5,956 nucleotides of DNA from assembly GCA_030523805.1 (NCBI GenBank), contig JAUNHS010000024.1, positions 1,437 to 7,392 on the forward strand, in the 5' to 3' direction. Of the stretch, positions 5,437 to 5,956 are shown piece after piece. Both the position numbers and the translations under genes were made by a program. The DNA comes from Acinetobacter sp. Lineage in GTDB: Bacteria; Pseudomonadota; Gammaproteobacteria; Pseudomonadales; Moraxellaceae. Each line of letters begins with the position of its first letter. Positions within the stretch are counted from its first letter, which is position 1. Under the pieces are notes generated by a model that was given only the letters and a program-made list of their open reading frames with translations, was not told where the DNA came from and ran no database searches.

Positions 5437-5956
5437 AAAAATTATTCATCATCAGCCTTGTGCTGGCTAGCACAGCGTGCATGACCACCCCACCCTTGCC
5501 TGCTGAACAACGTCCACCCACTTGGGCAAAGCCAATCAATAGCGAGCAAAATTTCTACCAAGTGTCGCCCACGCTCTTTCGTAGTGAACAGCCAGATGTG
5601 CTATTTTTACCGCAACTCAAAAAGCATCGTATTCAACACATTATCAACTTACGCCACACAGCTGATAATGCACAATTATTCAACCCAAAACAATTTCAAC
5701 TCACGCACATTCCTATTCACACATGGCAAATCAACCGTCAAGATTTACTCAACGTGATGCGTGCCATCAAACAGGCAGAACAGCGTGGCGAAAAGGTACT
5801 TATTCATTGCTACCACGGTGCAGACCGTACGGGAGCAAGTATTGCCATGTATCGCATTATTTTCCAACATTGGACGATTGAGCAAGCCGTACAAGAAATG
5901 AAACATGGTGGCTATCATTTTCATCGTATTTGGAAAAATATTGAGCAATTATTTAC
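5433..5956 (+). CDS. Exported tyrosine/dual-specificity phosphatase, probable lipoprotein, 3' end outside window
   Basis: I translated from the ATG at 5433, which overlaps the dusC stop by ATGA; 174 codons run open to the right edge. The N-terminus has MKK, a hydrophobic run (4-12) and LASTAC ending at C16. This fits the relaxed bacterial lipobox pattern, though -3 is Ser rather than the usual Leu/Val/Ile, so a lipoprotein or a type I secreted protein are both possible. A Pro-rich linker (20-34) follows. The catalytic domain begins near FYQVSPTLFRSEQP (41-54) and carries the phosphatase P-loop HCYHGADRTG (125-134), with nucleophile C126 and R132 in CX5R spacing. After it come AMYRIIF and a HGGYHF stretch (158-163). 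No clear general-acid Asp lies 30-32 residues before C126, where P94-H96 stand. The substrate is unknown; a periplasmic or outer-membrane phosphoprotein, inositol phosphate or other phosphoester would fit. The start has no strong ribosome site, so translational coupling to dusC is likely. Confidence 0.85.
   Translation, partial: MKKLFIISLVLASTACMTTPPLPAEQRPPTWAKPINSEQNFYQVSPTLFRSEQPDVLFLPQLKKHRIQHIINLRHTADNAQLFNPKQFQLTHIPIHTWQINRQDLLNVMRAIKQAEQRGEKVLIHCYHGADRTGASIAMYRIIFQHWTIEQAVQEMKHGGYHFHRIWKNIEQLF

Noticed and set aside
5162..5539. 125-codon minus-strand open frame across the dusC/phosphatase junction
   Set aside because: It is antisense to two genes with clear motifs, has no recognisable domain, and its existence follows from the codon use of the real genes.

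Overview
The window is an ordinary chromosomal stretch of a low-GC gammaproteobacterium. The best match is a Moraxellaceae member (Moraxella, Psychrobacter or Acinetobacter type). This rests on recalled family resemblance and AT-rich codon use, since no search was possible. All five complete or nearly complete genes are recognisable, and no phage, IS element, CRISPR array, tRNA or rRNA is visible.

Layout from left to right. (1) Bases 1-347, minus strand: 5' part of msrB, methionine-R-sulfoxide reductase, running off the left edge. (2) Bases 348-628: a 281-bp divergent spacer with an extended -10 element facing msrB, two TATACT boxes exactly 10 bp apart facing alaA, and several short inverted repeats. 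(3) Bases 629-1885, plus: alaA, the alanine-forming PLP aminotransferase. (4) Bases 1886-1973: an 88-bp convergent gap with two hairpins, the second a symmetric bidirectional terminator. (5) Bases 1974-3392, minus: ffh, the SRP54 GTPase of the signal recognition particle. (6) Bases 3393-3665: a 273-bp divergent spacer with a nested inverted repeat next to ffh and a T-rich stretch next to ypjD. (7) Bases 3666-5956, plus: an apparent operon of ypjD (CcsA/HemX-like membrane protein), dusC (tRNA-dihydrouridine synthase) and a 3'-truncated secreted or lipoprotein-type tyrosine/dual-specificity phosphatase. Spacing is 13 nt between the first two genes and a 4-bp ATGA overlap between the last two.

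The genes serve separate housekeeping tasks: repair of oxidised methionine, alanine synthesis, co-translational membrane targeting, a probable haem-linked membrane function and tRNA modification. The ffh/ypjD divergent pair is a neighbourhood also known in Escherichia coli. The least characterised gene is the exported phosphatase at the right edge. I see no convincing undescribed system. The leads worth a second look are that phosphatase, the structured ffh/ypjD spacer with a possible 31-codon hydrophobic peptide, and the extra hairpin after alaA.
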